The notes: a model not told the origin generated them from the sequence alone. A stretch of DNA of 64,000 nucleotides from CFX2 sp014338005 (GCA_030263555.1 SZPE01000002.1:1-64000), one strand, 5' to 3'. Positions 34,007 through 43,288 are shown, counted from the first letter of the stretch. Numbers and translations: made by a program.

Positions 34007-36247
34007 ATGGCTAAAAAACGCCTTGCCATTCTAACCAGCGGAGGGGACGCGCCGGGCATGAATGCCGCCATCCGGGCTGTCGTCCGCACCGGCCTGGATT
34101 GGGGAGCCGAGGTTTATGCAATTTACGAAGGTTATCAGGGTTTGATTGACGGCGGCAGTCAAATCCGCAAAATGACATGGGACTCGGTTGGCGGCATCCT
34201 GCACCGAGGCGGAACGGTAATCGGAACGGCGCGCTGCGAGGCGTTTCGCACGCATGAGGGACGCCGCCAGGCCGCGCACAATTTGCTTAAACACCAGATA
34301 GACAGCCTGGTGGTGATCGGCGGGGACGGCAGCCTGACCGGCGCCAACCTGTTCCGCCAGGAATGGCCCATGCTGTTGCGCGAGCTGGTCGAAAGGGGCG
34401 AAATTGACCAGAAAACAGCCGACCGTCACGCCTTTCTCGCGGTTGTCGGTCTGGTCGGCTCGATAGACAACGATATGCACGGCACCGATATGACCATCGG
34501 CGCGGATACCGCCCTGCACCGCATCACCGAAGCGATTGACGCTCTTAGCAGCACCGCCGCCAGCCACCAGCGCACGTTCGTCGTCAAGGTTATGGGGCGG
34601 CACTGCGGTTATCTGGCGCTGATGGCCTGCCTTGCCACCGGCGCGGAATGGGTGCTGATCCCGGAATGCCCGCCAGAAATGGACAACTGGCAGGAAAAAA
34701 TGGTCGCAGACCTCAAAGCCGGGCGTAAAGCCGGGCGGCGAGAAAGCATCGTCGTCATTGCCGAAGGCGCTCGTGACCGGCACGGCAACCCCATCGGCAG
34801 CACCGAAGTCGTCAAAGCCCTGGAAGAAGGTCTGGGCGAGGAAGTCCGCGCGACGGTGCTGGGACACGTTCAGCGCGGCGGTATGCCCAGCGCCTTCGAC
34901 CGCAACCTGGGTACGTTGATGGGGTATGCCGCCGTCGAAGCTGTTTTTGACGCCACGCCGGAAACCGAGCCGCAGTTGATCTGCCTGCGCGGCAACCGCA
35001 TCAAACGCGCCCCGCTGATGGAATGCGTGGAACGAACCCGCGCCGTCGCCGACGCGATCAACGCCCAGGATTACGAACGCGCGATGGAACTGCGCGGCGG
35101 CAGCTTCACCCAGGCGTTCCGCACCCTGCGAACGCTTAACCGCTCCCTGCCCCACGCCCCAACCGCCGGGCAGACACGCCTGCGGTTGGCAGTTATGAAC
35201 TGCGGCGCGCCCGCCCCCGGCATGAATACAGCCGTCCGGGCGGCGGTGCGTATCGGCCTAGACAAAGGCCACACTATGCTGGGCGTCACTAACGGCTTTC
35301 AAGGGCTGATTGACGGTGAAATCCGCGAACTGGACTGGATGAGCGTCAACGGCTGGGCATCGGTGGGCGGCGCGGAATTAGGCACCAGCCGCATCACGCC
35401 CACCGGACGCCACCTGTACAGCATCGCCCGCACCATCGAAAAACATGAAATTCAAGGGCTTCTGCTCATCGGCGGCTGGACGGCCTATAAAGGCGCTTAC
35501 GAGATGTACCACCACCGCGACGACTACCCGGCTTTTAACATTCCGATGATCTGCCTGCCTGCTTCCATCAACAACAACCTGCCCGGCTCCGAGTTAAGCG
35601 TCGGCGCGGATACCGCGCTCAACAACATCGCCTGGGCGGTTGATCGCATCAAACAATCGGCCATCGCCCAGGAACGCTGTTTTGTCGTGGAGGTGATGGG
35701 CCGCCGCTGCGGTTATCTGGCTTTGATGAGCGGCCTGGCAACCGGCGCGGAGCGCGTTTACCTGCATGAGGAAGGGGTCACTCTGCGCGATTTGCAGGAG
35801 GACTTAAACCAGATCGTCGCAGGCTTCAAACACGGCAAGCGGCTGGGGCTGATTATCCGCAACGAAAACGCCAACCCCGTTTACACTTCGGACTTCATGG
35901 CGGCGCTGTTCGAGGAAGAAGGCGGCGCACTGTTCGACGTGCGCCAGACCATTCTGGGACACTTACAGCAGGGGGGCGATCCCTCTCCCTTCGACCGGAT
36001 TCAGGCCACCCGGCTGGCAGCCCGCTGCGTGGAGTTTTTGATCGAAAATGCGCTGGCGCATGTCCCCGCCAGCGCCTTCATCGGCCTGGGCGCGGGCGGA
36101 ATTCAAATCCTCTCGATTGAGGAGTTCCCCAAAATGATTGACGAAACCCACCAGCGCCCCAAAAACCAGTGGTGGCTTGACCTGCGCCCCATCGCCGGCA
36201 TCCTGTCTCAGCTCGGCCCGCGTTCCCGCCCGCCGGAGAAAAACTGA
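34007..36247 (+). CDS. Tandem (eukaryote-like) ATP-dependent 6-phosphofructokinase
   Basis: The 746-aa protein consists of two PFK domains. The N-half (1-380) is intact: SGGDAPGMNAAIR (11-23), GGDGSLTGA (105-113, ATP-type Gly instead of the Asp of PPi enzymes), GSIDND (151-156, catalytic Asp154), MGRHCGY and HVQRGG. The C-half (from about 389) repeats the order but is degenerate: GGWTAYKGA replaces the ATP loop and SINNN (Asn522, Asn524) replaces the catalytic Asp pair, while SVGADTALN, DRIKQSA and MGRRCGY remain. This is the architecture of animal and fungal PFK-1, where the second half is regulatory. Start is 34007 or the TTG at 33998; AGGGGG lies between 33989 and 33994. A TATAAT at 33863 and a GGCGGC/GCCGCC hairpin (33924-33943) lie in the leader. 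Confidence 0.93.
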   Translation: MAKKRLAILTSGGDAPGMNAAIRAVVRTGLDWGAEVYAIYEGYQGLIDGGSQIRKMTWDSVGGILHRGGTVIGTARCEAFRTHEGRRQAAHNLLKHQIDSLVVIGGDGSLTGANLFRQEWPMLLRELVERGEIDQKTADRHAFLAVVGLVGSIDNDMHGTDMTIGADTALHRITEAIDALSSTAASHQRTFVVKVMGRHCGYLALMACLATGAEWVLIPECPPEMDNWQEKMVADLKAGRKAGRRESIVVIAEGARDRHGNPIGSTEVVKALEEGLGEEVRATVLGHVQRGGMPSAFDRNLGTLMGYAAVEAVFDATPETEPQLICLRGNRIKRAPLMECVERTRAVADAINAQDYERAMELRGGSFTQAFRTLRTLNRSLPHAPTAGQTRLRLAVMNCGAPAPGMNTAVRAAVRIGLDKGHTMLGVTNGFQGLIDGEIRELDWMSVNGWASVGGAELGTSRITPTGRHLYSIARTIEKHEIQGLLLIGGWTAYKGAYEMYHHRDDYPAFNIPMICLPASINNNLPGSELSVGADTALNNIAWAVDRIKQSAIAQERCFVVEVMGRRCGYLALMSGLATGAERVYLHEEGVTLRDLQEDLNQIVAGFKHGKRLGLIIRNENANPVYTSDFMAALFEEEGGALFDVRQTILGHLQQGGDPSPFDRIQATRLAARCVEFLIENALAHVPASAFIGLGAGGIQILSIEEFPKMIDETHQRPKNQWWLDLRPIAGILSQLGPRSRPPEKN

Positions 36248-36270
36248 TACACTGCCAACAAACCGCTGCG

Positions 36271-36297
36271 GAACAGGGGGCTTGAAGCCCCTTGTTC
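36271..36297 (+). terminator. Intrinsic terminator of the phosphofructokinase gene
   Basis: A 12-bp stem with one G-T pair (GAACAGGGGGCT with AGCCCCTTGTTC) closes on a three-base loop and starts 23 bases after the stop. A TCTATAAT follows instead of a long T-run. Confidence 0.75.
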
Positions 36298-36356
36298 TAT
36301 AATGCGCCAAATCGTTAAAATTGCGACGGCAGCGTGTAAGCCCGGTCAGCTCCCCA

Positions 36357-36385
36357 TTGACGAACCCCAACCCCGCCGCTAGAAT
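36357..36385 (+). promoter_or_regulatory. Sigma-70-like promoter of rplY
   Basis: TTGACG (36357-36362) and TAGAAT (36380-36385) have 17-base spacing. The predicted leader to the GTG start is about 77 bases. Confidence 0.75.
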
Positions 36386-36468
36386 GACCCTATTCCGAAC
36401 TTAAATATCGAGTATTACGCGACAGCAGCCCGGCCTGCGCCATACGCTGTCCGAAGGAGTCCCTAATC

Positions 36469-37122
36469 GTGGCCGAGAAATATGTTTTGGAGGCGCAGTC
36501 GCGCGCGACCACCGGTAAAAAAGTCAGCCAGCTGCGCCGCCAGGGGTTGGTTCCAGCCATCGTTTATGGCGCGCACATCGCACCTGTCAATATCCAGATA
36601 CCCTACCGCCCACTGGAAGTGACCCTGATGAAAGCCGGCGGCACACATCTGATTGATATTCAGGTGGATGGCGGCGTTTATACCGTCCTGGCCCGCGAAG
36701 TTCAGCGGGATGTCTTACGCAGCGACATCCTGCATGTGGACTTTTTCGCCGTGGATGAGGCGACTAAAATCCGCGTGGAAGTGCCGATTCATTTCGTCAA
36801 CGAAAGCCCGGCGGTGGAAGCGCGCCTGGGGGTGTTGATGACCGGCCCCACCACCCTTACTGTCGAAACGCTGCCGAGCAAACTGTTAAGCCAGATTGAA
36901 GTTGACATTTCCGGCCTGACCGCCGTCGGTGATGCCGTTTATGTCCGCGACCTGAAACTCGGCCCGGACGTGACGGTTGTAAACGACCCGGATGAAATGA
37001 TCGTGCGGATCAGCCAGACGGCAGCCGCCCGCGCGCTTGAAGAAGAAGAAGCCGAAGAAGTGGTTACGCCTGCCGAAGTCGAGATTATTCAGAAGGGCAA
37101 AGTCGAGGAAGACGAGGAATAA
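36469..37122 (+). CDS. rplY: 50S ribosomal protein L25/general stress protein Ctc
   Basis: This 217-aa, two-domain CTC-type L25 binds 5S rRNA. It starts at GTG, with GAAGGAG nine bases upstream. Its N-terminal domain has SRATTGKKVSQLRRQGLVPAIVYG split over a strand and helix, and VLAREVQRDVLRSDILHVDF; the C-terminal TL5-like domain begins at VEVPIHFVNES. An acidic tail (EEEEAEE and VEEDEE) ends the protein. It is a monocistronic unit with a clear promoter and terminator. Confidence 0.95.
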   Translation: MAEKYVLEAQSRATTGKKVSQLRRQGLVPAIVYGAHIAPVNIQIPYRPLEVTLMKAGGTHLIDIQVDGGVYTVLAREVQRDVLRSDILHVDFFAVDEATKIRVEVPIHFVNESPAVEARLGVLMTGPTTLTVETLPSKLLSQIEVDISGLTAVGDAVYVRDLKLGPDVTVVNDPDEMIVRISQTAAARALEEEEAEEVVTPAEVEIIQKGKVEEDEE

Positions 37123-37150
37123 TTTCCTCACTCATCACATTAACATCTTT

Positions 37151-37178
37151 ACAGGGGCGTGCGGTGCGCCCCTGTTTT
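37151..37178 (+). terminator. Intrinsic terminator of rplY (possibly shared with gyrA)
   Basis: ACAGGGGCG (37151-37159) pairs with CGCCCCTGT (37167-37175), loop seven bases, followed by TTTATTT. It lies between the convergent rplY and gyrA stops and has A-rich flanks on one side only, so it works best for rplY. Confidence 0.85.
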
Positions 37179-37197
37179 ATTTCTGGCAGCGGTTTAT

Positions 37198-39663
37198 CTA
37201 CGCGCCGTTGTCATGGTCGCTTCCGCCGTTGTCCATGACCGTCAAACTGACCACTTCATCACCTTCGGCCAGATGCATCACCACCACACCCTGAGCATTA
37301 CGCCCGGTTTCGCGGATTTCCGCCAGTTTTGTCCGCAGCACCACGCCAAACTTGGTCATCAGCATAATATCATCATCCGGGTTGATACAGCGCATGGCGA
37401 CAATTGGCCCGGTTTTGTCATTCCGCGCCAGCGTGCGAATACCGACGCCGTACCGCCCCTGCGACCGGTAATCTTCCAGGAGTGTGCGTTTGCCAAAGCC
37501 GTTGCGCGTCACCACCAGCATATGCGTATGGTCGGCGCACACCACGTCCATGCCCGCCACCCAGTCGCCAGCTTCCAGCCGGATGGCATTAACGCCGGCT
37601 GCCGGGCGTCCCATCATCCGCACTTCGGACTCGTGGAAGCGGATGCTTTGCCCATTCTGCGTCACCAGAATGACATCCTGATCGCCGTCGGTAAATTTCA
37701 CCCATCCCAGGTAATCGTCGCTGTCCAGCGTCATAGCAATCAGGCCGCTTGGCCGCACCGCCGCGAATTCCTTCAGCGCCACCCGCTTGATACGCCCCTG
37801 CACCGTCGCCATGACAAAATAACCGTCATGGTCGAACGATTCTACCGGCAGCACGGCAGTGATATACTCGTCTGGCGACAGATTCAAAACCGTGTGAATC
37901 AGCGTCCCTCGGTTCGCGCGCCCCGTTTCCATAATGCGGAACGCCCGCTCCGAATAGACCTTTCCCTTATCGCTGAAGAACAGAATCGTATCGTGATTGT
38001 TGGCGGTGAAAATTTCAAACAGCACATCTTCTTCTTTGGTCGTCATCCCGATGACGCCCTTGCCGCCCCGCCGCTGCGCCCGGTAAGCGGTCGCCGGGAC
38101 TCGTTTGATATACCCCCGCGTGCTGAGCGAGATGATAACCTGCTCATCACGCACCAGGTCGGCCTCATCGAATTCAGTGTTCACGCCGCGCAGGATTTGC
38201 GTCCGCCGCTCGTCGCCGTATCGTTCAGCCATTTCCAGAATATCGGCGCGAATCAGATCGCGTATTTTGGCGGGTGACGCCAGCAAATCTTCCAGGTAGG
38301 CGATGCGCGCCAGCACTTCGTTATATTCATTCTGGATTTTCTGCCGCTCCAGCGCCGCCAGCCGCCGGAGCTGCATTTCCAGGATGGCATTCGCCTGCGG
38401 CTCGCTCAGGTCAAAGCGCGCCATCAGCTTATTGCGGGCGTCGTCGGTATCATCCGAGGAACGAATGGTCTGGATGACCGCGTCCAGGTTGGAAAGCGCC
38501 TTCAACAGCCCTTCCAGGATATGCGCCCGCGCCCGCTGTTTTTCCAGTTCAAACTCGCTGCGCCGGACGATCACCTCGTAACGATGGTCAATGTAGATTT
38601 GCAGCGCGCGTTTCAAGCTCAGCGTGCGCGGCTCGTTGTTCACCAGCGCCAGCACCTGGATGCTGTAGGTGCTTTGAAGCTGGGTATATTTGTACAATTG
38701 GTTTAACACCGTTAACGGCTGCGCGGCCTGTTTTAACTCCACCACCAGCCGCATTCCCCGCCGGTCGGATTCGTCGCGCAAATCGTGGACGTGCTGTAAG
38801 CGTCCTTCGCGCACCAGTTCCACAATACGTTCGATGAGCGCCGTTTTGCTTACCTGATACGGGATTTCCGTAAACACGATGCGGAAGCGTCCGCCTCGCA
38901 TCTCCTCGATGTCGGATTTAGCGCGCATAACCACCCGACCACGCCCGGTAGCATAAGCCTCTTTCAGTTCGTCGCCCACGACAATATACGCCCCGGTCGG
39001 AAAATCCGGCCCTTTGACGAACTCCATCAGGTCATCAACGGTTACTTCGTCAATCGTCTCGTATTGGTCAATCAGGTAAGCAATCGCCTGCGCCAGTTCG
39101 TGCAGGTTATGGGGCGGCACGTTGGTCGCCATGCCGACGGCGATACCGCTGGTGCCGTTCAGCAGCAGGTTCGGCAGCCGAGCCGGCAGCACCGCCGGTT
39201 CCTGCGTCGTGCCGTCGTAGTTGTCTACGAAATCCACCGTATTCATGTTGATGTCGGCCAGCAGTTCTTCGGCCATCTGCGACAGGCGCGCCTCGGTGTA
39301 ACGCATGGCCGCCGGGCTGTCACCGTCCACGCTGCCGAAGTTGCCCTGGCCGTCCACCAGCGGGTAACGCAGCGAAAAATCCTGCGCCATACGCGCCATT
39401 GCGTCGTATACGGCGCTGTCGCCATGCGGGTGATATTTACCCAGCACGTCGCCGACGATGCGCGCGCTCTTTTTGTAAGCCGAATTGGCGCGGATACCCA
39501 TATCGTACATGGCATACAGGATGCGCCGGTGGACAGGCTTCAGGCCGTCGCGGGCGTCCGGCAGCGCGCGGGCGACGATCACGCTCATGGCGTAATCCAG
39601 GTAGCTGCCGCGCATTTCTTCGTTAATGTTAATCGGGCGAATCGTGCCAGCGTCCATCACCAT
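37198..39663 (-). CDS. gyrA: DNA gyrase subunit A
   Basis: GyrA is the DNA-breaking subunit of gyrase, which introduces negative supercoils. At 821 aa it is typical. It has RALPDARDGLKPVHRR, GKYHPHGDSAVYDAM (quinolone-pocket region), the active-site Tyr in AAMRYTEARLS, and the GyrA box QRRGGKG in the C-terminal beta-pinwheel, which separates it from ParC. Start is the ATG at 39663, with a second in-frame ATG at 39657; TTGGAG lies 11 bases upstream. The long leader (to a TATAAT at 39854-39859, minus) holds a repeat copy and a GC hairpin. gyrB is not in the window. Confidence 0.96.
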   Translation of the reverse strand: MVMDAGTIRPININEEMRGSYLDYAMSVIVARALPDARDGLKPVHRRILYAMYDMGIRANSAYKKSARIVGDVLGKYHPHGDSAVYDAMARMAQDFSLRYPLVDGQGNFGSVDGDSPAAMRYTEARLSQMAEELLADINMNTVDFVDNYDGTTQEPAVLPARLPNLLLNGTSGIAVGMATNVPPHNLHELAQAIAYLIDQYETIDEVTVDDLMEFVKGPDFPTGAYIVVGDELKEAYATGRGRVVMRAKSDIEEMRGGRFRIVFTEIPYQVSKTALIERIVELVREGRLQHVHDLRDESDRRGMRLVVELKQAAQPLTVLNQLYKYTQLQSTYSIQVLALVNNEPRTLSLKRALQIYIDHRYEVIVRRSEFELEKQRARAHILEGLLKALSNLDAVIQTIRSSDDTDDARNKLMARFDLSEPQANAILEMQLRRLAALERQKIQNEYNEVLARIAYLEDLLASPAKIRDLIRADILEMAERYGDERRTQILRGVNTEFDEADLVRDEQVIISLSTRGYIKRVPATAYRAQRRGGKGVIGMTTKEEDVLFEIFTANNHDTILFFSDKGKVYSERAFRIMETGRANRGTLIHTVLNLSPDEYITAVLPVESFDHDGYFVMATVQGRIKRVALKEFAAVRPSGLIAMTLDSDDYLGWVKFTDGDQDVILVTQNGQSIRFHESEVRMMGRPAAGVNAIRLEAGDWVAGMDVVCADHTHMLVVTRNGFGKRTLLEDYRSQGRYGVGIRTLARNDKTGPIVAMRCINPDDDIMLMTKFGVVLRTKLAEIRETGRNAQGVVVMHLAEGDEVVSLTVMDNGGSDHDNGA

Positions 39664-39705
39664 GTTCGTTTATGCTCCAAGACTCAAACCCCACCTGCTT
39701 TGTTT

Positions 39706-39747
39706 ACCCCCTCCCGGTGAGGAGAGGGATTCGGAGGGTGAGGTCAG
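39706..39747. repeat. Dispersed GC-rich repeat, copy C (gyrA leader)
   Basis: On the minus strand: CCTCACCCTCCGAATCCCTC, TCCTCACCGGGAGGGGG. It has the same layout as copies A, B and D. It lies in the untranslated leader of gyrA, 43 bases before the start. Confidence 0.65.
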
Positions 39748-39785
39748 GTTAACTGCGCTGATCGTTCATTACTTTTCGGGTTAAA

Positions 39786-39804
39786 GCGCGCCAGATTGGC
39801 GCGC
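39786..39804. repeat. GC palindrome in the gyrA leader
   Basis: GCGCGCCA (39786-39793) and TGGCGCGC (39797-39804) form an 8-bp perfect stem with a three-base loop. It could be a hairpin in the gyrA leader RNA or a protein site. Confidence 0.5.
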
Positions 39805-39896
39805 CGGGGTGAAAAAGAAGTTTCCACTACAATACACCTGAACAATAGGTTTAATTATACCTCAAAACGCCTCTAAAGGCCATATCCAACCCGTTG

Positions 39897-39938
39897 TATC
39901 CCAACTGCTAAGATGGTTATCCCAAACCATTTGGGATA
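39897..39938. promoter_or_regulatory. Candidate operator: TATCCCAA repeats between gyrA and the TPR gene
   Basis: TATCCCAA occurs at 39897-39904 and 39918-39925. The second copy forms a perfect 9-bp inverted repeat, TATCCCAAA/TTTGGGATA (39918-39926 and 39930-39938), around CCA. It lies between a minus-strand TATAAT (39854-39859) and a plus-strand TATAAT (39963-39968), so it could regulate either divergent gene. This is the main content of the 374-base gap 39664-40037 besides the repeat and palindrome listed separately. Confidence 0.5.
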
Positions 39939-40037
39939 AATCCAAGTCTTCTGCGAGCGTATATAATACGAGATAAAATTTCCACTGCGCGCAGTTTCAA
40001 CAAAAATGTTTGATGCTAAAAAAGGAGCAAGTGCGGG

Positions 40038-40523
40038 ATGTATAAGAGCCGTATTCTGATTATGGCGATTGTGTTACTTGTGCCGGTAGTAGCTGGGTAT
40101 TTTATGATACGAGCGAAGTTGTCTGGTAATGAAGTTTCCAGACTCACAGATCTCGCCCAAGAACATGCCCTCGCCTCGCGTTACGACGACGCCATCGCCG
40201 ACCTCACCGCCGCGCTCGAAATCACTCCCCAAAACCCGGAACTTCACGTCCTGCGTGGGCAGATATACCTGGCGCTGTACGAATGGGACAAAGCATTAAC
40301 CGACTACAACGCCGCGCTGGAACTCGCACCTGATTACGCCGACGCCTACTACTATCGCGGCGTGCTGTACGCCTCGATTCTGCAAACCGGCCTGGATACC
40401 CGCGACGATGCCCTGGCCGACTTCCGCCGCTACCTGGAACTCGCGCCCACAGGCGATCACGCCGCCGACGCCGCGCAGTATGTCGCCGACCTGGAAGCGG
40501 CGCAGGACGCGCTGAACGGCTGA
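40038..40523 (+). CDS. Membrane-anchored TPR protein
   Basis: This 161-aa protein has an N-terminal signal-anchor (residues 5-24, ILIMAIVLLVPVVAGYFMI). Three tetratricopeptide repeats follow (about 35-68, 69-102, 103-140), with the typical A-x-x-x-x-x-x-Y-x-x-A-(I/L)-x-D pattern (RYDDAIADLTAALE, EWDKALTDYNAALE). It probably scaffolds protein contacts at the outer face of the membrane. AAGGAG lies ten bases before the ATG. Partner unknown. Confidence 0.85.
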   Translation: MYKSRILIMAIVLLVPVVAGYFMIRAKLSGNEVSRLTDLAQEHALASRYDDAIADLTAALEITPQNPELHVLRGQIYLALYEWDKALTDYNAALELAPDYADAYYYRGVLYASILQTGLDTRDDALADFRRYLELAPTGDHAADAAQYVADLEAAQDALNG

Positions 40524-40582
40524 ATTACAACATGCTTCGCAGCGCGCAGCGTCTTGGCGGTTTTTAGTTTCTGCGGTACAAC

Positions 40583-40612
40583 TTGCCTGCTCGATTTTTA
40601 TATTCTTAAGAT
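40583..40612 (+). promoter_or_regulatory. Promoter candidate of the penicillin-acylase-family gene
   Basis: TTGCCT (40583-40588) and TAAGAT (40607-40612) have 18-base spacing, 18 bases before the GTG start. The -10 is only a partial match. Confidence 0.4.
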
Positions 40613-40630
40613 ACGCTTTAGGAGCGTCCT

Positions 40631-43219
40631 GTGAAAATTTTAAGGATCGTTTTACTGGTTTTTGTCCTGGTTGTCGCTGTTGTTCTGCTTGGCGGTTTTC
40701 TGGTATTTAACGATTGGACGCGCGGGCCGCTGCCCCAAACGGAAGGCGAAATTACGATAACGATGCCGCCCGGCGCGTTGGCCGCCGCAGGCGCAGGGCT
40801 AAAAAATACCGTCGAGGTTATCCGCGACAAATGGGGCATCCCGCACATTTACGCCGCCAATGCCTACGATCTCTTTTTCGCGCAGGGTTATATTCAGGCG
40901 CAGGATCGCTGGTGGCAGATGGAGTTTAACCGGCACATCGGCAGCGGTTCGATTCAGGAGCTGACCGGTAAACAGGACAGCGTAATGCCCCAGGATGTGT
41001 TCATCCGCACCGTCGGCTGGCGGCGCGCCGCCGAACGCGACCTCGAAAGTTACGACGAGGAAAGCCTGGCCGTCCTGCAAGCCTTCGCCGATGGTGTCAA
41101 TGCTTACATCCTCAGCCGCCCGCCCGACGACCTGGCGCTCGAATATACGCTGCTCGGTTTAACCGGCGTTCGTGTCGCCATCGAACCCTGGACGCCGGTG
41201 GATTCGTTGGTGTGGGCAAAGGTGATGGCCTGGAACCTGAGCGGCAATCGCGGCGCGGAACTGCAACGTTCGGCGCTGTACGAAACGCTCGGTCAGGAAA
41301 TGGCCGATCAGTATCTACTACCCTGGCCGTTCGGCGAAAAGCCAACCATTGTTCCGCCGGAGGCGCTGCCCGTCACCGATGCCACCCTGACCGCTTCATC
41401 CGGCAGCGCCGGTATCATCGGCGTCAGTACGCGGCTGGCCGGCGGAATCACGTCCGGCCATGCCTTGTTCCGCACCGACCCGGCCATCGGCAGCAACAAC
41501 TGGGTCGTCGGCGGCCAGCTTACCGAAAGCGGTGCTCCGCTGCTGGCCGACGATCCGCACCTGGGCATCCAGATGCCGTCCATCTGGTACGAAATCGGCC
41601 TGCACTGCCAGCCGGTCGGCGAGGAATGTCCCTTCGAAGTGCGCGGGTTCGCGCTGCCCGCCACGCCCGGCGTCATTGTCGGCCATAACGCGCGCATCGC
41701 CTGGGGCGTCACCAACGTCGGGCCGGATACGCAGGATTTGTACCTGCTGAAGATCAACCCAGACAACGAACTGCAATACGAATGGAACGGCGAATGGCGC
41801 GATATGGTCGTCCATGAGGAAACCATCAACTTCGGCGACGGCGAGCCGCCCATCACCATCCGCGTGCGCGAAACGCACCTCGGCCCGATCATCAACGACA
41901 ACCAGATTGATGACGATGGCACGCTTCAGGGCTTCAATAACGACGATCCGATGGCCTTCCGCTGGACGGCATTGGAGCCGAGTACGATCTTGAAAGCGGC
42001 GGTCGGCCTTAATCGGGCGCAGACCTGGGAAGAGTTCCGCGAGGCGCTGCGTTACTGGGACGTTCCCTCACAGAACTTCGTTTACGCCGACGTAGACGGC
42101 AACATCGGCTACCAGACGCCCGGCAAAATCCCCATCCGCGCTGCCGGGCATTCCGGCCTGCTGCCGGTGGACGGCACAACCGACGCCTATGAATGGAAAG
42201 GGTATATCCCGTTCGATGACCTACCGCGCGCGCTTAACCCGGAAAGCGGCTTTCTGCACAGCGCCAACCAGGCCGTTGTGCCGCTGGAATATTACGACCA
42301 ACTGCGCGATAAACTGGCAGACGAGTTCGGAGAGGACGCCAACTATTTTATCAGTCAGGAATGGGACTATGGTTATCGCGGGCAGCGCATCGTTGAACTG
42401 CTTCAGACGATGACTCCACACAATTCGGACACGTTCGCTGCCATTCATGGGGATAACAAAACCATCAGCGCCGAGGAACTGATGCCTTACCTGGCCGAAC
42501 TCGACTTCGGAGACGAAACGCTCAACGGCGCGCGCGACTGGCTGGCGGAGTGGGATTACCAGATGCACATGGACAGCCCTCAGGCCGCCCTGTACGCCAG
42601 CTTTTGGGCGCGGCTGGTGGACAATCTGTTTAACGATCAACTGGATGATGGCAGCGCGGGCGGCGGCTCGATGGATATGTGGGCAGCCTACCAACTGGCC
42701 CAGGAGCCGGAAAATCCCTGGTGGGACGACATCCGCACCACCGACATAACCGAAACCCGCGACGACATTCTAAGCCGGTCGTTCCGGGAAGGTTATCAGG
42801 CGGTCGTTGACCAGCTTGGCAGCGACCGCGCCGCCTGGAAGTGGGGCAGCCTGCACACTTCGACCTTCGTCAGCAACCCGCTGGGCAGCAGCGGCATAAA
42901 CCTGATCGAAAACATCTTCAATCGCGGCCCGGTGGCGACCAGCGGCGGCTCGTCCATCGTCAACGCCACCAGTTGGAGCGCCGCCGCCGAAGATTACGCG
43001 GTGCGCTCGCTGCCCTCGATGCGGATGATCGTAGACCTGGGGGACTTCAGACGCAGCCTGACCATCCACACCACCGGACAGAGCGGCCACCCCTACAGCC
43101 CGCACTACGCCGATATGATTGACGAATGGCGAAACATACAATATCACCCGATGCTGTGGGCGCGCGAAGATGTGGAGGCCAACGCCGCCAGCCGCCTGAT
43201 GCTTAAACCAGGTGGATAG
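40631..43219 (+). CDS. Penicillin-acylase-family Ntn hydrolase
   Basis: The 862-aa protein starts with a signal peptide or anchor (5-27) and belongs to the penicillin/acyl-homoserine-lactone acylase family (S45). These enzymes self-cleave to expose an N-terminal Ser and hydrolyse amide bonds in the periplasm or outside. GIPHIYAAN and QGYIQAQDRWWQMEFNR are alpha-subunit hallmarks. Gly287-Ser288 in GSNNWVVGG is the predicted processing site and nucleophile, with LADDPHLG and VGHNARIAWG beyond. GTG start with AGGAG six bases upstream. Substrate is unknown; acyl-homoserine lactone quenching or beta-lactam/peptide amide cleavage are both possible. Confidence 0.92.
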   Translation: MKILRIVLLVFVLVVAVVLLGGFLVFNDWTRGPLPQTEGEITITMPPGALAAAGAGLKNTVEVIRDKWGIPHIYAANAYDLFFAQGYIQAQDRWWQMEFNRHIGSGSIQELTGKQDSVMPQDVFIRTVGWRRAAERDLESYDEESLAVLQAFADGVNAYILSRPPDDLALEYTLLGLTGVRVAIEPWTPVDSLVWAKVMAWNLSGNRGAELQRSALYETLGQEMADQYLLPWPFGEKPTIVPPEALPVTDATLTASSGSAGIIGVSTRLAGGITSGHALFRTDPAIGSNNWVVGGQLTESGAPLLADDPHLGIQMPSIWYEIGLHCQPVGEECPFEVRGFALPATPGVIVGHNARIAWGVTNVGPDTQDLYLLKINPDNELQYEWNGEWRDMVVHEETINFGDGEPPITIRVRETHLGPIINDNQIDDDGTLQGFNNDDPMAFRWTALEPSTILKAAVGLNRAQTWEEFREALRYWDVPSQNFVYADVDGNIGYQTPGKIPIRAAGHSGLLPVDGTTDAYEWKGYIPFDDLPRALNPESGFLHSANQAVVPLEYYDQLRDKLADEFGEDANYFISQEWDYGYRGQRIVELLQTMTPHNSDTFAAIHGDNKTISAEELMPYLAELDFGDETLNGARDWLAEWDYQMHMDSPQAALYASFWARLVDNLFNDQLDDGSAGGGSMDMWAAYQLAQEPENPWWDDIRTTDITETRDDILSRSFREGYQAVVDQLGSDRAAWKWGSLHTSTFVSNPLGSSGINLIENIFNRGPVATSGGSSIVNATSWSAAAEDYAVRSLPSMRMIVDLGDFRRSLTIHTTGQSGHPYSPHYADMIDEWRNIQYHPMLWAREDVEANAASRLMLKPGG

Positions 43220-43238
43220 AGCGTCTTAATCATTCGCG

Positions 43239-43284
43239 GGGGCGAGCCGCCGGTTCGCCCCTGCTGCCGGACATTCGCGGCAGC
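43239..43284. terminator. Two back-to-back hairpins between convergent genes
   Basis: GGGGCGA/TCGCCCC (43239-43245 and 43255-43261) and GCTGCCG/CGGCAGC (43263-43269 and 43278-43284) are adjacent perfect 7-bp stems. They lie between the acylase stop and the stop of the leftward 72-aa gene and probably terminate both, although neither has a long T-run. Confidence 0.55.
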
Positions 43285-43288
43285 GCCC

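Noticed and set aside
34031..35155. 374-codon minus-strand frame opposite phosphofructokinase
   Set aside because: The plus strand encodes an unmistakable PFK domain; the antisense frame has no recognisable motif.
37159..38277. Long plus-strand frame opposite gyrA
   Set aside because: It is the complement of well-conserved gyrA codons, His/Gln/Arg-rich, and shows no family signature.
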